Assembly (NCBI GenBank): GCA_020342025.1
Contig: CP070840.1
Location: forward strand, 3,751,954-3,777,375
Source of the DNA: Deltaproteobacteria bacterium
GTDB taxonomy: Bacteria; Desulfobacterota; DSM-4660; Desulfatiglandales; HGW-15
Direction of reading: 5' to 3'
Length of the DNA: 25,422 nt
A model generated the notes under the pieces. That model was not told where the DNA came from. It was given only the letters and a program-made list of their open reading frames with translations, and made no database searches. A program made the position numbers and the translations under genes. Within the stretch, counting starts at the first letter, position 1. Each line of letters begins with the position of its first letter. Positions 14,757 through 21,949 of this stretch are shown here, one piece after another.

Positions 14757-16202
14757 CTATTCCCAGATCTTCAAAGTGACATAAAGGGTGCTTCCCCGCC
14801 GATTGATCAAGAGGAGAACGGTATCCCCAGCACCATAGGAACTTATTTTTTTGTTGAATTCCCCAAGGGTTCTCACAGACGCCTGGTCCACCTCAAGAAT
14901 GATGTCCCCCGGGGCCACGCCAGCTTCCGCCGCGGGTGAATTTGCTTCCACCTGGACCACCACAAGACCGGTCGTTTCCGATAGGCGGAAATTCCTTGCC
15001 AGCTCAGGGGTGATCTCCTTCAAGGTGAGGCCAAGATTGGGCTCGGCTTCTGCAACAGCAGGGGGTTCGCCTTCCTCTTTGAGTTCTCCCACCTCCAGCT
15101 GAAAAGTAGTTTTTTGGCCCTGCCTGATGACCTCCACCGCAACACTCTTGCCCACAGGTGTGGATGCCACGATGTAAGGGAGCTCATTCATTTCGTCTAT
15201 CTCCTTTCCATCGAAGGAGACGATCACATCCCCACGTTTGAGACCGGCCTTCTCCGCCGGGCCGTCGGATACCACATCTGCCACCAGGGCGCCCTTTTCA
15301 TCCTTCAGTTCGAGCTTATCCTTTAGCTCTGGTGTGATCTTTTGGATCAGCACCCCCAGCCAACCCCTGACCACCTTGCCTTTCTTGAGTTGGGGGAGGA
15401 GGTCTTTGGCCATATTGATGGGAATGGCAAATCCAATGCCGACGCTTCCTCCAGTCTGCGTGAAGATGGCGGAATTGATCCCGACCACTTCTCCTAAGGT
15501 GTTGAGAAGAGGGCCTCCACTGTTGCCAGGGTTGATAGAGGCATCGGTCTGGATAAAATTGTCGTAGGAGCTGGCGCCGATTTGCCTGAACTTGGCACTC
15601 ACGATGCCCGCTGTGACGGTATGCCCCAGACCAAAAGGATTTCCGATGGCGACCACCCACTCACCCACCTCCAGCTTTTCTGAATCCCCGAGGGGCAGCG
15701 GTTCTAGGGGGGTGTCCGCCTCAATACGGATAAGAGCCAGATCGGTCTTGGGATCCCGGCCAATGATTTCGGCTTTAAACTCCCTTTTGTCCGCCAGCTT
15801 CACCTTAATCTCGTCCGTCTTTTCCACCACGTGGTTGTTGGTTAGGATAAGGCCATCTTTATCGATGATGAAACCTGATCCGAGGCTTCTCTGCCTGAAA
15901 TCCTTAGGCAGTTGGTCCCCAAAGAATCGATCAAAAAACTCTCTAAAGGGATCATTAGGGCCAAACGGTAAAGGGGCCCTTTCCCTTCCTTTTATCACTT
16001 TTACCGTGCTGATATTCACCACCGACGGACTCGCCCCTTTAGCCAACGTCGAAAAAGATCCAGGCGTGGTTTCCGCAGTTGAAGTGGCTTGGACCTGTGG
16101 TGTTGAAATGGGATAGAGGAGCGTGGACATCCCATACCCCGCGATGAGGCAAAACAATGTCCAGCCCATAATGGCGATTTTTCGCCTAACGTTTCTTTTC
16201 AT
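14757..16202 (-). CDS. degP: periplasmic serine protease DegP/HtrA (Do family)
   Basis: Envelope quality-control protease/chaperone of the HtrA (Do) family. An N-terminal signal/anchor segment (about residues 8-33) is followed by the trypsin-like domain with His124 in TNNHVV, Asp154 in KTDLALI and Ser228 in NPGNSGGPLL, then two PDZ domains (about 280-375 and 388-480) with GWLGVLIQ and LGLTLKEI starts. Two PDZ domains and 481 aa match DegP/DegQ. The start ATG has AAAGGAG six bases upstream. A possible promoter lies at 16363-16336; no clear sigma-E type site was found. It appears monocistronic, with a strong hairpin after the stop. Confidence 0.95.
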   Translation of the reverse strand: MKRNVRRKIAIMGWTLFCLIAGYGMSTLLYPISTPQVQATSTAETTPGSFSTLAKGASPSVVNISTVKVIKGRERAPLPFGPNDPFREFFDRFFGDQLPKDFRQRSLGSGFIIDKDGLILTNNHVVEKTDEIKVKLADKREFKAEIIGRDPKTDLALIRIEADTPLEPLPLGDSEKLEVGEWVVAIGNPFGLGHTVTAGIVSAKFRQIGASSYDNFIQTDASINPGNSGGPLLNTLGEVVGINSAIFTQTGGSVGIGFAIPINMAKDLLPQLKKGKVVRGWLGVLIQKITPELKDKLELKDEKGALVADVVSDGPAEKAGLKRGDVIVSFDGKEIDEMNELPYIVASTPVGKSVAVEVIRQGQKTTFQLEVGELKEEGEPPAVAEAEPNLGLTLKEITPELARNFRLSETTGLVVVQVEANSPAAEAGVAPGDIILEVDQASVRTLGEFNKKISSYGAGDTVLLLINRRGSTLYVTLKIWE

Positions 16203-16335
16203 GATATTCTCCTTTATTCTTAAAAGCTTCGTGTGTGATTAAAACTTCATTAAATTCAGAATGTTAGCCCAACCACAAAGGAAGACCAGACGTTATGTGC
16301 CGATCTGGTGGAAGGTCTCTGAATCATTCATTCAA

Positions 16336-16363
16336 AAAATAAGCAGATAATCCAAAGTATCAA
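16336..16363 (-). promoter_or_regulatory. possible degP promoter
   Basis: On the minus strand TTGATA (16363-16358), 16-base spacer, TATTTT (16341-16336), about 135 bases before the start codon and 21 bases from the edge of repeat copy 2. Confidence 0.4.
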
Positions 16364-16384
16364 GCTAGAGTGCCGGATTTCTAT

Positions 16385-16622
16385 GAGGCTGTCGGAAAAC
16401 GCCCATCTGCCGTTCGGCAGGCTCACGACCCTGAGCAAAGTCGACCCTTCGACATAGCTCAGGGTCGATGCTGAGCAATGTCGAAGCATCGAAGGGCTGC
16501 GTTACCCTCGTCCCTCGTCATTGCGGCGTACTTCTATGTACGCCTCATTCCTCGGGATTTCGGAAGCCTTGCAGTTGGACATTTTCCATCAGCCTCTCAG
16601 AAGCAGGTTTTTCGACAGTCTC
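16385..16622 (+). mobile_element. transposon-like repeat, copy 2 (MITE-like)
   Basis: Second copy, same orientation as the one at 1356-1558. The terminal blocks are nearly identical (left GAGGCTGTCGGAAAACGCCC; right block from GTCATTGCGGCGTACTTC to TTTTTCGACAGTCTC with a few substitutions). TAT flanks both ends (16382-16384 and 16623-16625). Between the conserved blocks it carries a different insert of about 85 bp (16411-16495), itself made of hairpins. No transposase. It lies between the degP promoter and the broken Mth938-like gene, 27 bases past the end of the latter. Confidence 0.7.
16411..16495. repeat. palindromic insert specific to repeat copy 2
   Basis: Contains GACCCTGAGC (16427-16436) pairing with GCTCAGGGTC (16457-16466) around an inner hairpin GTCGA-CCCT-TCGAC (16440-16453), followed by GATGCT/AGCATC (16467-16472/16485-16490). 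Absent from copy 1, which has an unrelated insert at a nearby but different place. Confidence 0.6.
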
Positions 16623-16649
16623 TATAGCAGATGTTAGGGGAAAGATCCG

Positions 16650-16991
16650 TCAACAGGTCAAGTGGAAGCAGGCCCCCACCCGCTTCTCTTGGCATATTTC
16701 ATTGTAATGTCTCATGGCATCATGGTTTGGCGCCGCAATAAAAGTTATACCTCTTTGATGAAGTATTTTTTCAAGCGTCTTCTCCGGTCTTACTTGGCCG
16801 CTGACGCCTGTTCCGGCAATGATGTATTCTGGTTCAGATTCGATGAGTTCTTTTATGTCATCACTTGAGAGTCAGTGCCCACGATTTCGCCGCCAGGGCT
16901 CTGTGATGCGTCCATCAGGGTAGATGAGAAGATCTAAAGTATGTTTTATTCCATCAATAACAATGACCCCAAATGAGCAGGTGTCGATCAC
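16650..16991 (-). pseudogene. Mth938-like domain protein, interrupted by in-frame TGA
   Basis: Reading from the GTG at 16991 gives IDTCSFGVIVIDGIKHTLDL and LIYPDGRITEPWRRNRGH, then TGA at 16874-16872, and in the same frame LSSDDIKELIESEPEYIIAG, TGVSGQVRPEKTLEKILHQRG, NHDAMRHYNEI and the end ACFHLTC before a TGA at 16652-16650. Both parts together make one full-length Mth938-like protein of about 113 residues (SFGxIxIDG start, WWRxxGH centre, GTG loop, YN and HLTC end). The position is usually Arg or Lys; CGA to TGA needs one C-to-T change. No frameshift. It is the last cistron of the dehydratase operon, 23 bases after the activase stop. Selenocysteine is unlikely because no bacterial SECIS-like hairpin is evident. 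Sequencing error cannot be excluded. Confidence 0.75.
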
Positions 16992-17014
16992 GACAATAGT
17001 TCCCTTGTTTTCCT

Positions 17015-17794
17015 CTAAAGGCCCTGTTTCCCTGCGATAAGCGCTGCACCAAGGGCGCCAATAATCTGGGGCTCTGTATACAAGTGCATAGATCTTCCAA
17101 GCTTCTCCTCCAGGAGTGCCACCACGCCCCTGTTTTTTGCCACACCGCCGCTCATGGTCACAGCACCATGAACGCCGACCGTCTGGATCATACTCCACAC
17201 CCTATTCACGATGGCCCGGTGGAGACCCCGGATGATTTCTTCTTTCGGGTGGTTCTGGGCCACTAGTGAGACCACCTCGCTTTCAGCGAACACGGTACAG
17301 ACGCTGCTGATCCGGGACTCTCCGGCGGCCTGCAAAGAGAGCTTTCCCATGTCGTCCAAGGAAACCTGGAGCTTGGATGCCATCACCTCCAAGAAGCGGC
17401 CTGTACCCGCTGCACACTTGTCATTCATGGTGAAGTCAAGCACCTTGCCTCCCTCTCCAACCCGGATCACCTTGGAGTCCTGACCGCCGATATCGATAAC
17501 CGTCCCCGTGTCAGGGAAGAGATGGTGGGCACCCAGGCCGTGGCATGAGATCTCCGTGACTTTTTTGTGTGCCAAAGGGACCGAGATCCTTCCGTAACCC
17601 GTGGCAACAACCCTTGTGATCTGGCCGCGCTCAATGCTTGCCTCCACCAGGGCTTTATCCAGGGCCTCTTCTGCTGCATCGGTACTGTTGGCCCCTGTCT
17701 GGGTGATGCTGTATCCGGCCAACCCATCACGGTCATCAATGATCACCGCTTCAGTACTGAGGGAGCCCACATCTATGCCCACGAAGTAGTCCAC
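17015..17794 (-). CDS. 2-hydroxyacyl-CoA dehydratase activase (HgdC/BadF-BcrD family)
   Basis: ATP-dependent activator ('archerase') that hydrolyses ATP to drive an electron from its single [4Fe-4S] cluster into a dehydratase or benzoyl-CoA-reductase-type partner. The ASKHA nucleotide-binding motifs are FVGIDVGSLSTEAV (residues 4-17) and VIDIGGQDSKVI (99-110). The cluster-binding cysteines, one of each pair shared across the dimer, are Cys127 in NDKCAAGTGRF and Cys166 in SSVCTVFAESE. At 259 aa it has the size of HgdC. A frame opens with TTG at 17824, but AGGAGA (17806-17801) six bases before GTG at 17794 fixes the start. It is third in the operon with the two dehydratase subunits. Confidence 0.93.
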   Translation of the reverse strand: MDYFVGIDVGSLSTEAVIIDDRDGLAGYSITQTGANSTDAAEEALDKALVEASIERGQITRVVATGYGRISVPLAHKKVTEISCHGLGAHHLFPDTGTVIDIGGQDSKVIRVGEGGKVLDFTMNDKCAAGTGRFLEVMASKLQVSLDDMGKLSLQAAGESRISSVCTVFAESEVVSLVAQNHPKEEIIRGLHRAIVNRVWSMIQTVGVHGAVTMSGGVAKNRGVVALLEEKLGRSMHLYTEPQIIGALGAALIAGKQGL

Positions 17795-17800
17795 AATATC

Positions 17801-17806
17801 TCTCCT
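17801..17806 (-). promoter_or_regulatory. ribosome binding site deciding the activase GTG start
   Basis: AGGAGA on the minus strand, six bases before GTG at 17794; the longer TTG frame at 17824 has no such site. Confidence 0.7.
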
Positions 17807-17870
17807 GGCGAAGCCTCGCCTCAAGCCGACGAGTGGGTGCAGTAAATATCACATTTCTTGCGGTGAACAG

Positions 17871-17952
17871 ATGCCAGATACCTGATACCGGATGCCAGAT
17901 AAATTAGAATGAATTCCCTTCATCCGGTATCCGGAGGCCGGCATCCGGTATC
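17871..17952. repeat. intercistronic REP-like palindromic repeat
   Basis: GATACCGGATGCC (17884-17896) is the perfect inverse complement of GGCATCCGGTATC (17940-17952). Inside, ATGCCAGATA is directly repeated (17871-17880 and 17892-17901) and ATCCGGTATCCGG lies at 17922-17934. The element sits in the 230-base gap between the dehydratase subunit and the activase, a typical place for REP-like mRNA-stabilising or attenuating repeats. Confidence 0.75.
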
Positions 17953-18026
17953 ACATGTTAACTTGCAGCAATCCCTAACTTTGCCAAACTTGACGCAAAT
18001 GTAAAGATGATCGCTCATAAAAACAT

Positions 18027-19340
18027 TTAGTTCTCCATCGCCTCAAAAAAGGCCTCCAGGCGGGTGTTGGCCTGTTCCTCTGAGTAGGCCCGGGAGTCCG
18101 TAATATCCGCCTCAATAACCACGGAGGGGACTCCCAACCGCTCCATCAAAAGGCGCTTCAAATCGTATTGACCCACAGAGTAAGGCTTGCAGCTTCTGGC
18201 CGAGTGGATGACCAGGCCATCTACCTGGTACTCCTGGACAAGCCGCTCCATAAGCCTCAGCCGGTGGTTGAGATTGTTGTTAAGGATGACCAAGCTGTAG
18301 GCCTTGACCATGGACTCTAAAGGCCGATGTTCGTCCATATATGGGGTGGTCTCCGCCCAGGCATTGGTGTAGGTGGCAACGACAAAATTCATGCCATGTT
18401 CGGCGAAGAGATTCGAATAGTCGCGGACCTTATACCAGATCGCAATGTTGTCCCACATAAGGCGCTTCTGTTCATTCTTGATGGCGCCTACACCGCTTTC
18501 CACCCGCTCTTTTAGTTCATCCAGAAGCAAATGGTAATAGTCTAGGGTCAATGGCAGCCCCCGTAATGAAACAATGGGTGCCAGGTGGATGAAGGCGTCA
18601 AAGATGGTCATGGGGGCAGGCCTTGCCTTCATTGTGGCGAGCACCTCGCCCCAGGCCAAGGAGGAGTCCCGTGCAAGGCGGATGATTTCTTGGAACTTCT
18701 GGTAGTTGAAAGGCCGCCCGGAGACCTGCTCTAATACAGGGATCATCTCTTCCAATTGACGGATCATATAGGAGATATCGTTCTCTGTTATTTCCTCGAA
18801 ATTATAAGGGGTATCAAACAAGATGAGGGGGATGTTCAGATACCGTGCCAGGGCCTTGAACCAATAGACGACCGTCTGGCAAATGTTGTTGGAGGCGAAG
18901 AGAAGGTCAGGTTTAGGGAGCTTGCCAGCAGGGGACTTCCTTGAGAAGTAGTGTCCGAGGTCCGTGCGGGCGTAAGAGCAGAGGTCCTGGTGAAACCCGT
19001 GCTCTTCTGCCACAGCGCAAAGCTCGGAAGCCATCTTCTGCGCCCCACATAGGGCGCCGTGGTTTTCGGGGTAAAGGGTGTAGAAGCCAAAGGGTCTGAG
19101 CAGTTCTACTGGCGCTCCGCTCGTCACCCACGCAATGGGTTTCGCTCCTTCGGCAAAGCGGGAGAGATAGTAATGTCTGGTCATTATTTCTTTGAGCCTC
19201 TTGGCAGATTTGAGGGGCGGTCCCAAATAGGGGTTGGGCGCTTTTCGGTGCCTCTTTTTACCTGCTTGGGCAAATCGCATCAAAGCGGGGGCCCCCACAT
19301 CCTTCATGAATTGGTATCGTACGGTCTTTGCTAATGGCAT
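18027..19340 (-). CDS. 2-hydroxyacyl-CoA dehydratase/benzoyl-CoA reductase family subunit (larger)
   Basis: Larger subunit of a 2-hydroxyacyl-CoA dehydratase/class I benzoyl-CoA reductase type enzyme, which performs one-electron reductive chemistry on acyl-CoA thioesters at a [4Fe-4S] cluster. Features: AWVTSGAPVELLRPFGFYTLYPENHGALCGA (Cys98), DLCSYARTDLGHYF (Cys121), DLLFASNNICQTVVYWF (Cys154), and HSARSCKPYSVGQYDLK (Cys384) near the end, followed by PSVVIEADITDSR. At 437 aa it compares with BcrB/HgdA-type subunits. Start ATG 19340 has TAGGAA six bases upstream; TTG two codons earlier is less likely. Lies 90 bases after the smaller subunit gene. The true substrate, and whether it dehydrates or reduces, is not readable. 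Confidence 0.88.
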   Translation of the reverse strand: MPLAKTVRYQFMKDVGAPALMRFAQAGKKRHRKAPNPYLGPPLKSAKRLKEIMTRHYYLSRFAEGAKPIAWVTSGAPVELLRPFGFYTLYPENHGALCGAQKMASELCAVAEEHGFHQDLCSYARTDLGHYFSRKSPAGKLPKPDLLFASNNICQTVVYWFKALARYLNIPLILFDTPYNFEEITENDISYMIRQLEEMIPVLEQVSGRPFNYQKFQEIIRLARDSSLAWGEVLATMKARPAPMTIFDAFIHLAPIVSLRGLPLTLDYYHLLLDELKERVESGVGAIKNEQKRLMWDNIAIWYKVRDYSNLFAEHGMNFVVATYTNAWAETTPYMDEHRPLESMVKAYSLVILNNNLNHRLRLMERLVQEYQVDGLVIHSARSCKPYSVGQYDLKRLLMERLGVPSVVIEADITDSRAYSEEQANTRLEAFFEAMEN

Positions 19341-19430
19341 GAGCAATTCCTAAATCAGAGTTTAATGTCAATCATTAATAATTTAGATATTATGGCTTAG
19401 CTGTTCAACCCATATGAAGTGCATTCCCCC

Positions 19431-20552
19431 CTATCTGATCATTTCCACAAAGGCTTCCACGCGCGTTTTCATCTGACCGCTCAGTCCCTGGTGAAGCTCC
19501 GTGTCGATGATGAGTGTGACAAGCCCCCTTTTCTTAAGTTCCTCAACCACCTGAGGTATATCGAACAGCTCTGGTTCGCAAAACTTCACCACGTAGAAAA
19601 TGACTCCCTTGGCGCCGGCACGGTCGACTATCTCGAGGAGATAGTCCAAGCGCTCACTCACAGGGGAGTCTTTTGTGGTGCAGGGGGGCATACCAAAATA
19701 GCCATCGGCCAGTGCCTCAAAGGGATCTTCAGCTTGGCTTGGTGGAATTAAAAGACGTCGACTGCAACTGAGCAGGTCATCGTCAGCCACCCGAACTCCC
19801 AGATCGTCCAAGAGGGCGAGGATTTCTGGTGGGTTAGGCAGAACCCCACTCAAAATCACCGCAGGGCCACCTCGAACCTGCCCCTTTGAATCGGCAATAA
19901 ATCCCTCCAGTAATGGGATAAGATCGTCGGGATGGAGATACTCCATGCAGCGAATGGTCTGGTAAAATTGAGCGTTGGAGGCACGAAGCTCCCCACTGGC
20001 CCTCAGGGTGTATAACTCTCTGAGCAAGGCCGCCAGCTTCTGGCCCTGGGCCACACGGTGCTCGAGTTGGGCAGGCTCAACGGGTCCCAGTTGCTTTTCG
20101 AGCCGGGAAACGAGAGCCTTAAGCTGCTCCACGTAGTACTGCCTCGAAGAGGCTCGGTATGGGGCCTTAGGGTGGTAGAAAAAATAGCAGGGCTTGTCTA
20201 AACCCAAATAGTCGTTGACAATGGAGGCCAAGTTCTGGATGGAGTCGCAGGTGTGGGGAAAGAGAAAACCGTCCAGGTCGTCACATTTGCCCTGTAGAAT
20301 GAGCTCCAACCCATGTTTGACGACAGAACAGATGTAGGGCTGGAGGTGTGCGTTGGCATGGCTCACTTCCAGGGGCGGATCCCAGATCTCCACAGGCAGG
20401 ACGTTCATGGCCCAAAGAATTTCCCTGGGGTATTGGGCCGGGAACACACCAAAAAGATGGCGACCGTGGCTCTTCTTCTGTTGCTGTAAATATGCCTTGC
20501 GCGACGGCGGCTGGGATTGGATCATAGACTGCCTTCTGGATTTGTTTAACAT
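19431..20552 (-). CDS. 2-hydroxyacyl-CoA dehydratase/benzoyl-CoA reductase family subunit (smaller)
   Basis: Smaller partner subunit (373 aa, like HgdB/BcrC). Recognisable parts are FGVFPAQYPREILWAMNVLPVEIW (residues 34-57), QPYICSVVKHGLE (Cys75), FLFPHTCDSIQNLASIV (Cys102), and FYVVKFCEPELFDIPQVVEELKKRG (Cys325), the three conserved Cys-bearing segments that bind its iron-sulfur cluster, and a closing LIIDTELHQG. It begins the operon behind a near-consensus promoter. The first ATG (20552) has no obvious ribosome site; an ATG at 20525 has AGAAGG six bases upstream and may be the real start. Together with the larger subunit and the single activase it forms a complete enzyme set. Confidence 0.88.
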   Translation of the reverse strand: MLNKSRRQSMIQSQPPSRKAYLQQQKKSHGRHLFGVFPAQYPREILWAMNVLPVEIWDPPLEVSHANAHLQPYICSVVKHGLELILQGKCDDLDGFLFPHTCDSIQNLASIVNDYLGLDKPCYFFYHPKAPYRASSRQYYVEQLKALVSRLEKQLGPVEPAQLEHRVAQGQKLAALLRELYTLRASGELRASNAQFYQTIRCMEYLHPDDLIPLLEGFIADSKGQVRGGPAVILSGVLPNPPEILALLDDLGVRVADDDLLSCSRRLLIPPSQAEDPFEALADGYFGMPPCTTKDSPVSERLDYLLEIVDRAGAKGVIFYVVKFCEPELFDIPQVVEELKKRGLVTLIIDTELHQGLSGQMKTRVEAFVEMIR

Positions 20553-20575
20553 TTTGGTTTTTGGGGAGTTTTGGC

Positions 20576-20605
20576 AGTATAGGGCGCTGGGGGTTTAGGT
20601 GTCAA
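20576..20605 (-). promoter_or_regulatory. promoter of the dehydratase operon
   Basis: On the minus strand TTGACA (20605-20600), 18-base spacer, TATACT (20581-20576). Transcription would start near 20569, only about 20-45 bases before the start codon. Confidence 0.75.
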
Positions 20606-20739
20606 GCCGTGAAAATACGCCCTGATTGACCACTGAGGCATCATCCTCAACGTTTGGGCGGATTTTTTAGATACGACCTTTCAGACACCGGTATTGCCTC
20701 CGAACAAAACGCATCAGAGGCGAACACTTCTGAACGTTA

Positions 20740-20765
20740 CTGAAATTTCAGAATAAGACTGAAAT
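20740..20765. promoter_or_regulatory. palindrome, possible operator
   Basis: Perfect 12-bp palindrome CTGAAATTTCAG (20740-20751), with the half-site CTGAAAT repeated at 20759-20765, between the divergent promoters of the dehydratase operon and the ParA-like gene. A transcription-factor site is a guess from symmetry and position. Confidence 0.35.
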
Positions 20766-20806
20766 GCAGCATGTGAAGAGAAAGGGAAGTCCTGTAAATA
20801 CCAGAG

Positions 20807-20835
20807 TTGACACGCATTTCTGGCCTGACTATAAT
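20807..20835 (+). promoter_or_regulatory. consensus sigma70 promoter of the ParA-like gene
   Basis: TTGACA (20807-20812), 17-base spacer and TATAAT (20830-20835), a perfect consensus. Transcription would start near 20842, leaving a 100-base leader with a T7 tract at about 20899-20905. Confidence 0.85.
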
Positions 20836-20941
20836 GCCCAAATTCGAGGGTTAGGGAATAGAGTGGATCTCACGGGGGTATCGCTTGTAAGTTATTGTTT
20901 TTTTGTCCTTTTCTGAAAACCTTTAAGGGGGGAGGCTGGTT

Positions 20942-21691
20942 ATGATTCTTGCAATTACCAATACCAAAGGCGGCGTGGGCAAGACAACGACGGCATCCAA
21001 TCTGGCAGCCGGGTTGGCCGGAAGAAATCGAAAGACCCTTCTGGTGGACCTTGATCCGCAGGCTCACGCTACGAACAGTTTTATGAAAAATACACCCGAA
21101 CGGGACGTGGGGGACCTTATCATGGACATACCCTCGCAGGCAGCACGGGCCGTTTTTGCCACCGAATACCGCAACTTGGACATCGTGCCAGCCACCGCCA
21201 AACTGACCGAAACTGCGGAACTGCTCTCCACCCGCATCAGGCGAGAGGAGAGACTATGGCGTGCCTTGGCCAATCTGGGGGATGAGTATCAGAGTATTAT
21301 CCTTGATTGTCCGCCCCAACTGAATATTCTCACCTACAATGCCCTTGTGGCGGCGGACCTTCTGATTATTCCTGTGCAGCCTGGTGTGGGTGCTGTAACA
21401 GGACTCTCCGCCCTCCTGGATGCGGCCCAGGAACTGCGGGACGAAGAAGAGGTTCCCTATCGGATCCTGATCACCATGTTCGACATACGTACCACCCGAA
21501 CCAACGCCATCTTCGAAGAGCTCTTGGAGGAACACCGGCGAAGGCTCATTAAGACCATTATTGCCAAGAGCGAATCTCTCAACCAGGCCAATCTGGCCGG
21601 GAAGCCTGTTTCGAAATTTGCGCCTTCATCCAGGGGGGCTTATGATTATGATGCCCTCTGCGATGAAATCCTTCGCATACGGGTTCCCTAA
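20942..21691 (+). CDS. ParA/MinD-family ATPase, orphan
   Basis: A 249-aa ATPase of the ParA group, which forms nucleotide-switched dimers that position DNA or protein cargo. The deviant Walker A KGGVGKTTTASNLAAGLA begins at residue 9, the VDLDPQAHATNSF switch follows at about 36, and IILDCPPQLNILTYNALVAADLLIIPVQP (Walker B and following strand) is near 120. The C-terminus (GKPVSKFAPSSRGAYDYDALCDEIL) fits the short, Soj-type form without an N-terminal DNA-binding domain. ATG 20942 has GGGGGGAGG six bases upstream. There is no ParB, plasmid replication gene or parS-like palindrome beside it, so the partner is unknown. Positioning of a chemotaxis array, carboxysome-like body or conjugative element would all be possible. 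Confidence 0.9.
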   Translation: MILAITNTKGGVGKTTTASNLAAGLAGRNRKTLLVDLDPQAHATNSFMKNTPERDVGDLIMDIPSQAARAVFATEYRNLDIVPATAKLTETAELLSTRIRREERLWRALANLGDEYQSIILDCPPQLNILTYNALVAADLLIIPVQPGVGAVTGLSALLDAAQELRDEEEVPYRILITMFDIRTTRTNAIFEELLEEHRRRLIKTIIAKSESLNQANLAGKPVSKFAPSSRGAYDYDALCDEILRIRVP

Positions 21692-21823
21692 ATTATTTGG
21701 GGAAATCCAAGCATGAAGGAAGACGCACGCCAAGTTTTCTAGGGCGTGTGAGTGCCCATGATGTTGACGTAGAACTACTCACCCCTGTAAGTGAAGTGGT
21801 GACTGAGCACACCACCTCGCCCC

Positions 21824-21852
21824 TTGACACCCCTGCTCCTTTTCCTTATTCT
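21824..21852 (+). promoter_or_regulatory. promoter of the M48 protease gene
   Basis: TTGACA (21824-21829), 17-base spacer, TATTCT (21847-21852). Transcription near 21859 argues that the protein starts at 21950 and not in the longer open frame from 21824. Confidence 0.7.
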
Positions 21853-21949
21853 CCTTAGGCATTACACAAGGCCGTCCTCCCAGAGAGATCTGGAGGGGAG
21901 GCCAGCGCCCCTAAATCTTCAATCCTCATGGAGGACAGAAACAAGGGTC

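Noticed and set aside
15592..16116. 174-codon plus-strand open frame
   Set aside because: Antisense shadow of the degP protease domain; Ser/Pro-rich composition typical of a mirrored frame.
16872..16874. TGA read as selenocysteine in the Mth938-like gene
   Set aside because: The aligned position is normally Arg or Lys, not Cys, and the downstream bases form only a weak 5-bp stem without a typical bacterial SECIS loop.
16992..17198. Upstream extension of the Mth938-like frame
   Set aside because: It runs through the activase gene in another phase; homology begins only near the GTG at 16991.
21824..21949. N-terminal extension of the M48 protease by 42 residues
   Set aside because: It includes the likely promoter and would place a second hydrophobic stretch before a perfect lipoprotein signal peptide.
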